From an uncultured beta proteobacterium (GTDB lineage Bacteria > Pseudomonadota > Gammaproteobacteria > Burkholderiales > SG8-41): 64,000 bases of DNA. The position numbers and the translations under genes were made by a program. The first letter of the stretch is position 1, and every line of letters starts with the position of its first letter. The notes beneath the pieces are model-generated. The model did not search any database. It saw only the letters and a list, made by a program, of their open reading frames with translations, and was not told where the DNA came from. Of this stretch, positions 19,322 to 26,983 are shown piece after piece. The stretch spans positions 1-64,000 of the forward strand of contig CAIZLW010000082.1 of the NCBI GenBank assembly GCA_903933915.1, in the 5' to 3' direction.

Positions 19322-21226
19322 CTAGGCTTCGCCGATCGCTTCCAGTGCCGCATGTATTTCCAGCCAGCGTTGTTCTGCGGCATCGATCTCCCGGCTCAGC
19401 TGCTGCTGCCGTTCGGTCAGCGTTCGCAGTCGCAGCGGTTCGGGGTTCGCATAGAACGCCGGGTCGGCGAGTTGTGCGTTGAGCTGCTGCAGCTCCGATT
19501 GCCAGTCAGCCAGAATTTTTTCCAGCGTTTCGGCTTCCCTGAGCAGCGGTCGCCGCGCAGCGAGCCTGTTCTGCCGATCTGCGGCGGCAGATTCGCGCGC
19601 CTCGCGGCGCGCCGCCTTGCCCTGTGTTGCTGCAACGTTGCCCGTGGCATTTGCAGTGCGGCGTGCAGCGAGCCACGCGATGTAATCCTCGATTGCGCCG
19701 TCGAATTCCTGGATGCCGCCATCGGACACCAGCAGAAAATCGTCGCAAACCGTGCGCAGCAGCGCGCGGTCGTGCGACACCAGCACCAGGCTGCCTTCGT
19801 ATTCCGCCAATGCTGCGGTCAGTGCCTGGCGCATTTCCAGGTCGAGGTGGTTGGTCGGTTCATCGAGCAGCAGCAGGTTGGGCTTGCGGCGTATCAGCAG
19901 TGCCAGCGCCAGCCGCGATTTTTCGCCGCCGGAGAACGGCGCGACCGGCCGGTCCGCCATCGCGCCGCGGAAATCGAAACCGCCCAGGTAATCGCGTAAT
20001 TCCTGTTCGCGGGTCTGTGGTTCGAGCCGCAGCAGGTGCTGCAGCGGTGATTCGTCCGGCCGCAGTTGTTCGAGCTGATGCTGGGCGAAATAACCGATGA
20101 CCAGGCCGCGCCCTTCGCTGCGCTGTCCGGATGCCGGCTGCAGTTCGCCGGCCAGCAGTTTGATCAGCGTTGATTTGCCGGCGCCGTTTGGCCCCAGCAG
20201 GCCGATGCGCGCACCTGGTGCCAGGGTCATTTCGATGTCGCGCAGCACCGCCCGTTCACCGTAATTCACTGAAATTTTATTCAAATAAATCAGGGTATTG
20301 GGCGAGCGTTCTGGCTGCGGGAAGACGAATTCGAAGGGCGTGTCGACGTGTGCTGCGGCAATGCGCTCCATGCGTGCCAGCGCTTTGAGTCGGCTCTGCG
20401 CCTGTTTGGCCTTGGTGGCCTGGGCGCGGAAGCGCGCGACGAAGGACTCCATGTGCGCGATGACGCGGGTCTGCTTTTCGTAAGTGGCCTGCTGCGCGGC
20501 GAGTTGCGCGGCACGGGCATCTTCGAATGCCGAGTAATTGCCGGTGTACAGCGTCAGTTTCGATGCCTGGATGTTGGCAATGTGGGTGACACAGCCGTCG
20601 AGAAAATCGCGGTCATGTGAAACCACCACCAGCGTGCCTTTGAAACCGGACAGCCATTGTTCGAGCCAGACCACGGCGTCGAGGTCGAGATGGTTGGTCG
20701 GTTCGTCGAGCAGCAGCAGATCGGCGCGGGAGATCAGTGCCTGGGCGAGGTTGAGCCGCATGCGCCAGCCGCCGGAGAATTCGCGTACCGGCCGTTCGAT
20801 TTCGGCATCGGCAAAGCCGAGCCCCGCGAGCAGAGAGGCGGCGCGGGACCTGGCGCTGTAGCCGCCGATATCGTCGAGGCGGGTGTGCAACTCGGCGATT
20901 TTTTCTCCGGCATGCGCGGTTTCTGCTTCGGCCAGTTCGCGTTCCAGTGCGCGCAACTCGGTGTCTCCATCGAGCACGTAGTCGATGGCGGGGGTGTCGA
21001 GCGCCGGGGTTTCCTGCGCAACCGTGGCGATACGCCACGCCGCGGGAATGTCGCAGTCGCCGTGTTCGGCCTGCAGTTCACCGCGCAGCAGTGCGAACAC
21101 GCTGGATTTGCCGCTGCCGTTGGCGCCGGTCAGGCCGACACGCCAGCCGGGATGGATTTGTACGCTGGCGTCGGCGATCAGTTCGCGCGCGCCGCGGACG
21201 AGAGTGAGATTTCTGAACTGGATCAC
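19322..21226 (-). CDS. ABC-F family ATPase (YheS-like)
   Basis: 634 residues with two ATP-binding cassettes and no membrane segments. Walker A motifs GLTGANGSGKSSVFALL and GLLGPNGAGKSTLIKLL, signatures EFSGGWRMRLNLAQALI and FSGGEKSRLALALLIRR, and Walker B LLLLDEPTNHLDL twice give the ABC-F plan. The inter-cassette linker contains the helical FVARFRAQATKAKQAQSRLK. A basic, glutamine- and arginine-rich C-terminal coiled coil (LLREAETLEKILADWQSELQ) follows, as in YheS, which is about the same length. ABC-F proteins act on the ribosome during translation rather than in transport. Its start faces a rho-independent terminator of the upstream TctC gene. Confidence 0.9.
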   Translation of the reverse strand: MIQFRNLTLVRGARELIADASVQIHPGWRVGLTGANGSGKSSVFALLRGELQAEHGDCDIPAAWRIATVAQETPALDTPAIDYVLDGDTELRALERELAEAETAHAGEKIAELHTRLDDIGGYSARSRAASLLAGLGFADAEIERPVREFSGGWRMRLNLAQALISRADLLLLDEPTNHLDLDAVVWLEQWLSGFKGTLVVVSHDRDFLDGCVTHIANIQASKLTLYTGNYSAFEDARAAQLAAQQATYEKQTRVIAHMESFVARFRAQATKAKQAQSRLKALARMERIAAAHVDTPFEFVFPQPERSPNTLIYLNKISVNYGERAVLRDIEMTLAPGARIGLLGPNGAGKSTLIKLLAGELQPASGQRSEGRGLVIGYFAQHQLEQLRPDESPLQHLLRLEPQTREQELRDYLGGFDFRGAMADRPVAPFSGGEKSRLALALLIRRKPNLLLLDEPTNHLDLEMRQALTAALAEYEGSLVLVSHDRALLRTVCDDFLLVSDGGIQEFDGAIEDYIAWLAARRTANATGNVAATQGKAARREARESAAADRQNRLAARRPLLREAETLEKILADWQSELQQLNAQLADPAFYANPEPLRLRTLTERQQQLSREIDAAEQRWLEIHAALEAIGEA

Positions 21227-21249
21227 GTTGCAAAGAAGCCGGGAAGTCC

Positions 21250-21288
21250 AAAAACAAAACGGCCCCGCGGGTTGCCCCGCGAGGCCGT
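21250..21288 (-). terminator. Rho-independent terminator for the leftward TctC gene
   Basis: Stem ACGGCCCCGCGGG / CCCCGCGAGGCCGT with a TTG loop. On the minus strand it ends in CCGTTTTGTTTTTGG, a U-rich tail. It lies between the tctC stop and the ABC-F start. Confidence 0.75.
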
Positions 21289-21313
21289 CGATGTCGCTAT
21301 TGTAACGCTGCGG

Positions 21314-22270
21314 TCAGTCGGCCTTGACGTTGGCGGCCTTGACCACTTCCGCCCATTCCGCCACTTCGCGCTTGAGCAGGGTTTCAAAGGCTTCCGGCGT
21401 GCCGCCTGCCGGTTCCAGACCGTCGAGCGCGATGCGCTTGGCAAAGTCCGGATCCTTGATCGCCTTGTTGACCTCGGCGTTCAGCTTGTCGATGATCGCT
21501 TTCGGCGTGCCCTTGGGGGCGATGATGCCGTGCCAGTTGTTGACCTGGTAGTCATAGCCCGATTCCATCACGGTCGGAGTGTTCGGCATCGCCGACAGGC
21601 GTTTCGGCGAGGATACGGCGAGGCCTTTCAGGCGGCCATTGTTGATATGGCCGATGACCGCGGAAACCGCAGCAACCATCATCTGCGTGTTGCCGGAGAT
21701 GGTGTCGATGACGCCCGGTCCCGTGCCTTTGTACGGGATGTGCGTGATCTTGATGCCGGTGCGCAGCGCGAACAGTTCCGACGCCAGGTGGGTGATGCCG
21801 CCGTTGCCGGTGCTGGCGTAGTTCAGTTGGGTGGGTTTGGCTTTGGCGATGGCCACCAGATCCTTGACGGTTTTCACCGGCAGCGACGGGTGAGTCGAGA
21901 TTACATAGGGGCCGTTCTCGGTCTGCACCACCGAAGCCATGTCGTTCAACGTGTCGTATTTCAGATTCTTGTACAGGCTGGGCGACGTGGTGTAGCTGCC
22001 GGAAATCAGCAGCAGGGTGTAGCCGTCGGCCGGCGATTTCAGCGCGATTTCACTGCCCAGCGTGCTGCCGGCGCCCGGACGGTTGTCGACGACGAACTGC
22101 TGCCCCATGGCTTTTGACAGCGACGGCGCTACGGCGCGGGCGATGAAGTCGGAACCGCCGCCGGGGGCGAACGGCACGATGACGCGAACGGTTTTGGACG
22201 GGTAAGTCTGTGCTTGCGCGGTTGCGGCGAATGCGCACAGTAAGGCTGCTGTCAATACACGAAGTTTCAT
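21314..22270 (-). CDS. Bug/TctC-family tripartite tricarboxylate transporter substrate-binding protein
   Basis: 318 residues from the internal ATG (MKLRVLTAALLCAFAATAQA), which has a strong AGGAGG ribosome-binding site; the 675-residue ORF-track version is extended by non-coding sequence. The signal peptide is followed by QTYPSKTVRVIVPFAPGGGSD, the classic Bug start with the ligand-binding loop PFAPGGGSDFIAR. Later hallmarks are YASTGNGGITHLASELFALR, THIPYKGTGPGVIDTISGNT and the pre-C-terminal WAEVVKAANVKAD. These periplasmic proteins bind organic acids for TTT carriers. No tctA or tctB is adjacent, so it is an orphan. It is divergent to a second Bug protein across about 250 bp. Confidence 0.92.
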   Translation of the reverse strand: MKLRVLTAALLCAFAATAQAQTYPSKTVRVIVPFAPGGGSDFIARAVAPSLSKAMGQQFVVDNRPGAGSTLGSEIALKSPADGYTLLLISGSYTTSPSLYKNLKYDTLNDMASVVQTENGPYVISTHPSLPVKTVKDLVAIAKAKPTQLNYASTGNGGITHLASELFALRTGIKITHIPYKGTGPGVIDTISGNTQMMVAAVSAVIGHINNGRLKGLAVSSPKRLSAMPNTPTVMESGYDYQVNNWHGIIAPKGTPKAIIDKLNAEVNKAIKDPDFAKRIALDGLEPAGGTPEAFETLLKREVAEWAEVVKAANVKAD

Positions 22271-22522
22271 TGCTGTCCTCCTGCTGTTGTTGATGGATAT
22301 GTTGATGTGATGATGTGATGCGATGGGTGGCTGGCGTGCAGCGACCGTTTGATGTTGTTCTGGCTGGTGGCGGTTTTGTTGGGTGTTTTGCGGCGGCTTG
22401 CAGTTTGCGGCTTCGGTCATCAAACCCGACCTCGTGAAAGGGGAATGATGCCTAAGTGGTGCACTGATGTCCACAGTGCGGTATTCTTTCGAGGCTAAAC
22501 AGCAAAAAAACAGGAGGAAGCA

Positions 22523-23503
22523 ATGCTGCGTATTTCCCTTTTTACCAAGAGCGCGCCGCTGGTGCTGGTTGCACTGGGGTTGGCAATGTCTGCAGCGGTG
22601 GTCCAGGCTGCAGACTATCCGAGCCGTCCGGTCCGCATCATCACGCCTGCGGCACCCGGCGGTACCACGGACTTCCTGGCGCGGCTGCTGGCCGCGCACC
22701 TGACCAAGGTCTGGAATCAGCAGGTCATCGTTGATAACCGCGGCAGCGCCTCGGGCGTCAATGGTGCCGAGATCACCAAGGATTCCCTGCCTGACGGCTA
22801 TACGCTGTTCATTCCCTACCATCAGCACACGGTGAACGCGGCGATCATTCCCAAGCTGCCGTATCACCCCGTCAACGATTTCACGCCGATTACCCAGATG
22901 ACGGCTGCCGGACTGCTGCTGGTGGTCAATCCTTCGCATCCTGCAAAAACAGCAAAGGATTTCGTGCAGTGGACCAAGACCACCAAGGAGCCGATCAATT
23001 TCGGTTCCGCGGGCATCGGCAGCGGCGGGCATCTGGCCGGGGAACTTTACAATCTGATGGCCGGCATCAAGAGTCAGCACATTCCGTACAAGGGCACGGG
23101 GCCGGCTGCCGTTGGTCTGATCAGCGGGGAGTATCACTATAACTTCATGGGGCTGGCCGGGGCATTCACGCACGTGCGTTCCGGCAAGCTGCGCGGCATT
23201 GCGGTGAGCAATGGCAAACGTCTGGCCACGGCACCTGATATTCCAGCAATGAATGAGGTACTTCCGGGATTCGAGGTCGTGGGCTGGTACGGTGTTGCCG
23301 GGCCGGCAAAACTGCCGAAGCCGATATTGACCAAAATACATACGGACATTGCAAATTACGTAAAGTCGCCGGAGTTCGCCAAGATTGCCGATGCCAACGG
23401 TTCCGAGCCGGTGACCAATTCGCCGGAAGTGTTCCGCCAGTTCATGCTCGACGACATGAAAAAATGGGCGGACGTGGTCAAGCGCAGCGGTGCGAAGTTC
23501 TGA
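22523..23503 (+). CDS. Bug/TctC-family substrate-binding protein
   Basis: 326 residues with a signal peptide (MLRISLFTKSAPLVLVALGL to VVQAA) and the family start DYPSRPVRIITPAAPGGTTD. INFGSAGIGSGGHLAGELYN and HIPYKGTGPAAVGLISGEYH are diagnostic. The start is supported by AGGAGG. It is transcribed away from the other Bug gene and ends at a bidirectional terminator. The ligand is unknown. The convergent neighbour is an enolase-superfamily enzyme, which could act on the same acid sugar or organic acid, but that is context only. Confidence 0.92.
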   Translation: MLRISLFTKSAPLVLVALGLAMSAAVVQAADYPSRPVRIITPAAPGGTTDFLARLLAAHLTKVWNQQVIVDNRGSASGVNGAEITKDSLPDGYTLFIPYHQHTVNAAIIPKLPYHPVNDFTPITQMTAAGLLLVVNPSHPAKTAKDFVQWTKTTKEPINFGSAGIGSGGHLAGELYNLMAGIKSQHIPYKGTGPAAVGLISGEYHYNFMGLAGAFTHVRSGKLRGIAVSNGKRLATAPDIPAMNEVLPGFEVVGWYGVAGPAKLPKPILTKIHTDIANYVKSPEFAKIADANGSEPVTNSPEVFRQFMLDDMKKWADVVKRSGAKF

Positions 23504-23532
23504 TCGTGCTGCAGCCGGCGCCTGCCGGAAAC

Positions 23533-23564
23533 AAAAAGGGGCGGATGATTCCGCCCCTTTTTTT
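23533..23564. terminator. Bidirectional rho-independent terminator
   Basis: AAAAAGGGGCGG, a GATGATT-like loop, then CCGCCCCTTTTTTT. It lies between two convergent genes (Bug protein and enolase-superfamily enzyme), and the A-run and T-run allow use in both directions. Confidence 0.9.
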
Positions 23565-23583
23565 CGTCTGCAGCTGACCGGGC

Positions 23584-24663
23584 TCAGGCGAACTTCACGG
23601 TTTTCGGATCGAATTCCAGTCCCAGCCCCGGTTTTTGCGGCACTGTGAGCTGGCCATCCTTGGGTTGTGGCACTTCACGGAACAGCCCGAAGGACCAGGG
23701 CATGTATTCCACGGTCAGGCCATTGGGAATCGCGGACACCAGATGCACATGGATTTCCGGCGCCAGGTGGCTGACCACTGGAATATTGAAGGCTTCGGCC
23801 ATTCCTGCAATCTTTAACCACTGCGTGATGCCGCCGGCGCGCAGCACGTCGATCATCACGATGTCGACCGAACGCGCCTCGAGCATTTGGCGGAAGGGCG
23901 CGATGCCGTAGAGATACTCGCCGCAGGCGATGGGCGTGTCGAGCGCATTGGCGACCCGCGCCAGACCGTCATAGTCGTCGGGTGCGGTGACGTCTTCCAG
24001 CCAGAACAGGCGGTACGGATCGACCTGTTTGCCGATGGAGATCGCCTGACGTACATCCCAGCGCTGGTTGATGTCGCACATCAGGTCGATTTCATAGCCG
24101 ACGGCTTCGCGGATGACCTTGATATGTTCGACTTCCTTGACCTGGTTGGTGTCGCCGGGCAGGGCGAGCTGGGTTTTCATCTGCTTGAAGCCGCGCTCCT
24201 TCAGCAGTGCCGCGGATTTTTCAAGCTGATCCAGCGGGAAGTGGCGCATCAGCGCGCCGCTGGCATAGGTGTTGATGCGGTTGCGGTGACCGCCGGCGAG
24301 CTTGCCCACGGGCTGGTTGTGCACCTTGCCCTTGATGTCCCACAGCGCAATGTCGATCGCCGACAGCGCCAGCGTCGCGATGCCGGCCGGACCCGCCGGG
24401 GTGGACGCGCGGATTTTGCCGACGATCTGCTCGATGCGCAGCGGATCGTCGCCGATGATCAGATCGGCGAAGGACTGCACCGCTGACAGCAGGGCTTTGT
24501 CGAGGGAGCCGCCGAAAAAGGTGAAGCCGATGCCTTCGACGCCCTCGTCAGTGCCGAGCTTCAGTGCGACAAAGTTTTTCGAGCCCGGCGTGGTCGGGCC
24601 GTCAGCGAGCGGTTCGGTCTGGGGTAGCGCAACGAGGGTGGTGCTGGCATGGGTGATTTTCAT
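23584..24663 (-). CDS. Mandelate racemase/muconate lactonizing enzyme family protein
   Basis: 359 residues of the enolase superfamily. Metal ligands are visible in order: IDLMCDINQRWDVRQA (Asp), LFWLEDVTAPDDYDGLARV (Glu) and PIACGEYLYGIAPFRQ (Glu), with a histidine in VVSHLAPEIHVHL as the base on the other face. The lysine site reads GFKQMKTQL, KTQ rather than the usual KxK of mandelate racemase, so the reaction is more likely a dehydration or one-sided proton transfer than a racemisation. Such enzymes act on acid sugars or related carboxylates through an enolate. The cytoplasmic enzyme may process what the neighbouring Bug proteins capture. Confidence 0.87.
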   Translation of the reverse strand: MKITHASTTLVALPQTEPLADGPTTPGSKNFVALKLGTDEGVEGIGFTFFGGSLDKALLSAVQSFADLIIGDDPLRIEQIVGKIRASTPAGPAGIATLALSAIDIALWDIKGKVHNQPVGKLAGGHRNRINTYASGALMRHFPLDQLEKSAALLKERGFKQMKTQLALPGDTNQVKEVEHIKVIREAVGYEIDLMCDINQRWDVRQAISIGKQVDPYRLFWLEDVTAPDDYDGLARVANALDTPIACGEYLYGIAPFRQMLEARSVDIVMIDVLRAGGITQWLKIAGMAEAFNIPVVSHLAPEIHVHLVSAIPNGLTVEYMPWSFGLFREVPQPKDGQLTVPQKPGLGLEFDPKTVKFA

Positions 24664-24723
24664 GGCGGCGCTGTTTTCTGTTGGGAAAAACGCGAATATC
24701 GCACACTCCGTGCCCGTGCGGTG

Positions 24724-25281
24724 TCAGGGTTTCAAGGCGTAGACTTCGTCAAAGCGGCGTTCCAGTTCGAGATGTGTGCCGCGCAGGCGATCGACCACTT
24801 CCTTGGCCCATTCGTAATACTGGCGCTTGCGTTCCAGCGACCAGTTGGCCGGGGCGCGAGTGCCAAGGTCACGCACATTGCAGATCTTGTCGGCGAGCTT
24901 TACCAGTCGCGCCCGTTCGCTGGAGTGTTTGGCTTTGGCCACCTGCAGGCGCTTGCGCACTTCCTTCTTGATCCACTGCGTGTCGGTGACTTCAAGGACG
25001 ATGTCGGCGATTTCTTCGCCGAATTCGCCGCGCAGTTCCTGCCACGACGTTTCGGTATCTTCCAGCGTATCGTGAAGCAGCGCCGCAGCAATGACCATTG
25101 GGTCGCGTACGTTGCCCTCATCCCACAACACGTGCGCCAGTTCAATGGGATGATTGATGTAAGGTGAGGCTTCCTTGTCCTTGCGCCGCTGGTCGCGATG
25201 TTTGTGCGCGGCAAACGCCACGGCCCTGAGGATCAGGTCCGTGGTCCCGGTGTCGGTGATGGTCAGTTCATTCAGGTCCAT
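24724..25281 (-). CDS. HD-domain phosphohydrolase resembling a small (p)ppGpp hydrolase
   Basis: 185 residues. The HD fold is marked by KHRDQRRKDKEASPYINHPI, AAALLHDTLEDTETSWQELR and LVKLADKICNVRDLG, which match the SpoT/MESH1 hydrolase domain: YINHPIE, HD-TLEDT and the later LADK..N. MESH1-type proteins are single-domain and would remove pyrophosphate from (p)ppGpp, perhaps with other nucleotides as substrate. No synthetase domain is attached. The gene lies 19 bp downstream of the MFS gene. A more general HD phosphohydrolase function is the alternative. Confidence 0.75.
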   Translation of the reverse strand: MDLNELTITDTGTTDLILRAVAFAAHKHRDQRRKDKEASPYINHPIELAHVLWDEGNVRDPMVIAAALLHDTLEDTETSWQELRGEFGEEIADIVLEVTDTQWIKKEVRKRLQVAKAKHSSERARLVKLADKICNVRDLGTRAPANWSLERKRQYYEWAKEVVDRLRGTHLELERRFDEVYALKP

Positions 25282-25300
25282 GATTTCGCGGGTGGCGCGT

Positions 25301-26920
25301 TCAGGCGCTGCGCAATCTCAGTATACGGATGATCGCGATCGCCGCAAACGGCAACCCTATGGCGAGGATCAGTTGCACGATCAGGAGTTCACCCAACTGG
25401 CTGTAGTCGGCCGGGATGGTGATCGCGCCGCCCTTGTCCTTGACCTCTCGCGATACCACATAAGTCTGGTTGAGATACTTGGTGCCGAGGGCCGAAGCGG
25501 ACAGTGCGAGGTTGGTGAATGAGGCCATTACCGCGAAGTAGGTGGCCTTGAGGCGCGCGGGCGCCGAGTTGGCGATCCACGCCAGCATCGGAATCATCGC
25601 AATCTGTCCCAGCGGCGATTCGAGCGCGGTATTGACCAGTGCGATGAATCGCGCGTCGACCACGCCGCCGGTGGCCGCTGCCGTCCATTGATGCAGTCCG
25701 AATACCATGCCCACATAAGGCAGCGACAGAAATCCGCCGAGCAGTGTCAGGAAGCCGATGACGTAGGCGATCGAGTGGTCGGCCATGAAGCGGCGGAACA
25801 GGAACATGCCGAACAAGGTCAGCACCGAGCCGATCAGCGACAGCACCGAGATGAACTGCTGGTCGAATTTCAGTTCGTCGATGAACCACCAGGTGACGCC
25901 TTCGCCGGGGCCGGGTATCGCGCGGAACACGAAAATGACGATGACGGTGCCGAGCAGCGTGTTGCGCGCGTCGGGTTCCAGTTCGCGCGTCAGCCGCAGC
26001 AGCAGGAAGGCGATGATGCCGAAGGAGCCGGCAAAGATGATTTCCTGGTTGAACGGGATGTCGCTGAAACCCATGCCCAGCGTGAATGCGACAAAAGCGC
26101 CGCTGCCGCCGAGGATCCACCAGTTCGGTGGTGTTTTTTCCTGCTGGCCGCCGAGCAGGATGTCGATTTCCGTCGTGCTGCGGCCTTGTGTGCGCAGGCG
26201 CTGTGCATCGCGCCGGCGCAGCAGCATTGCGATGATGACGCCGGCCACGGAAATCGCCGGGATGCACAGCGCCATCAGATAAATGCGGCGGTAGATGTCG
26301 ACTTTCTGGTCTTCGGACAGCGCGTGCACGCCGCTGAACACATACAGATTGATTGCCGCCACCAGCACGCCGCCGCCAATGATGGCGACGCGCCCCAGCG
26401 TCTGCATGGTGGTGTTCATCAGCTTGCGTATTGCCGGATCAATCGGCTGGCCGTCGGCATCGACATGGGGTACGGCTTCAACGGTCATCGCGTCGGCCAC
26501 GACATCCTGCACTACATAGCCCACCGCACCCAGCAGCACGGTGACCACGTACCACGCTCCAGGCGCCATGATGGCCGCCATCGCGTCGCGGTCGGTGAGC
26601 AGACCCACCATGATCAGCAGGCTGGCGGCAATCATCGCGGCGCCGAGAAATACCAGCAGGCTTTTCCAGCGCCAGATCAGATCGACGAGATGTCCGAGCG
26701 GCATTTTCAGCGCCCACGGCACACCCGCCCAGAAGCCGAGTGCGGCGAGAAAGGCCGCAGACAGGCCGAGGTAATCCTTGACGAAGAAGGTGCCGACGAT
26801 GCCGGTGAGTCCGGAAATGCCGGCCGCCATGTACACCATCAATGGCGGCAGATAGGACAGCCGCATTTCACGGCCGAGTTCGAGGATGTTGCGATCCAGC
26901 CACTGCGCGACGGCATGCAT
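25301..26920 (-). CDS. MFS transporter, BT1 (folate-biopterin)-like
   Basis: 539 residues with about 12-14 hydrophobic segments, for example PLMVYMAAGISGLTGIVGTF, KSLLVFLGAAMIAASLLIMV and ISVLSLIGSVLTLFGMFLF. The long size, the start LGREMRLSYLPPLMVYMAAG and GFWAGVPWALKMPLGHLVDL are like the BT1/folate-biopterin branch of the major facilitator superfamily. The protein is a secondary carrier at the inner membrane; the substrate is not assignable. It follows the large HD-GYP gene on the same strand, and an AATAAAAACAA copy lies between them just before its start. Confidence 0.78.
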   Translation of the reverse strand: MHAVAQWLDRNILELGREMRLSYLPPLMVYMAAGISGLTGIVGTFFVKDYLGLSAAFLAALGFWAGVPWALKMPLGHLVDLIWRWKSLLVFLGAAMIAASLLIMVGLLTDRDAMAAIMAPGAWYVVTVLLGAVGYVVQDVVADAMTVEAVPHVDADGQPIDPAIRKLMNTTMQTLGRVAIIGGGVLVAAINLYVFSGVHALSEDQKVDIYRRIYLMALCIPAISVAGVIIAMLLRRRDAQRLRTQGRSTTEIDILLGGQQEKTPPNWWILGGSGAFVAFTLGMGFSDIPFNQEIIFAGSFGIIAFLLLRLTRELEPDARNTLLGTVIVIFVFRAIPGPGEGVTWWFIDELKFDQQFISVLSLIGSVLTLFGMFLFRRFMADHSIAYVIGFLTLLGGFLSLPYVGMVFGLHQWTAAATGGVVDARFIALVNTALESPLGQIAMIPMLAWIANSAPARLKATYFAVMASFTNLALSASALGTKYLNQTYVVSREVKDKGGAITIPADYSQLGELLIVQLILAIGLPFAAIAIIRILRLRSA

Positions 26921-26931
26921 TTAATAACCCT

Positions 26932-26942
26932 TTGTTTTTATT
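26932..26942 (-). repeat. AATAAAAACAA word, copy 4
   Basis: Exact copy on the minus strand in the 63-bp gap between the HD-GYP gene and the MFS gene. The context is AATAATAAAAACAAAGGG. Confidence 0.55.
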
Positions 26943-26983
26943 ATTATTTTAAACATAAAGCCGGGTGCTCGCCAACGCTTGGT

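Noticed and set aside
20657-22117. 486-residue plus-strand ORF over the ABC-F and TctC genes
   Set aside because: Antisense shadow; both minus-strand genes carry all family motifs.
22296-22327. GATGTGATG-type simple repeats between the divergent TctC genes
   Set aside because: Short low-complexity stretch with no clear period or dyad symmetry; not enough for an operator call.
22271-23341. N-terminal extension of the leftward TctC ORF (675 residues in the track)
   Set aside because: The extra N-terminal part is antisense to the other TctC gene and lacks family features; a signal peptide and AGGAGG mark the true start at 22270.
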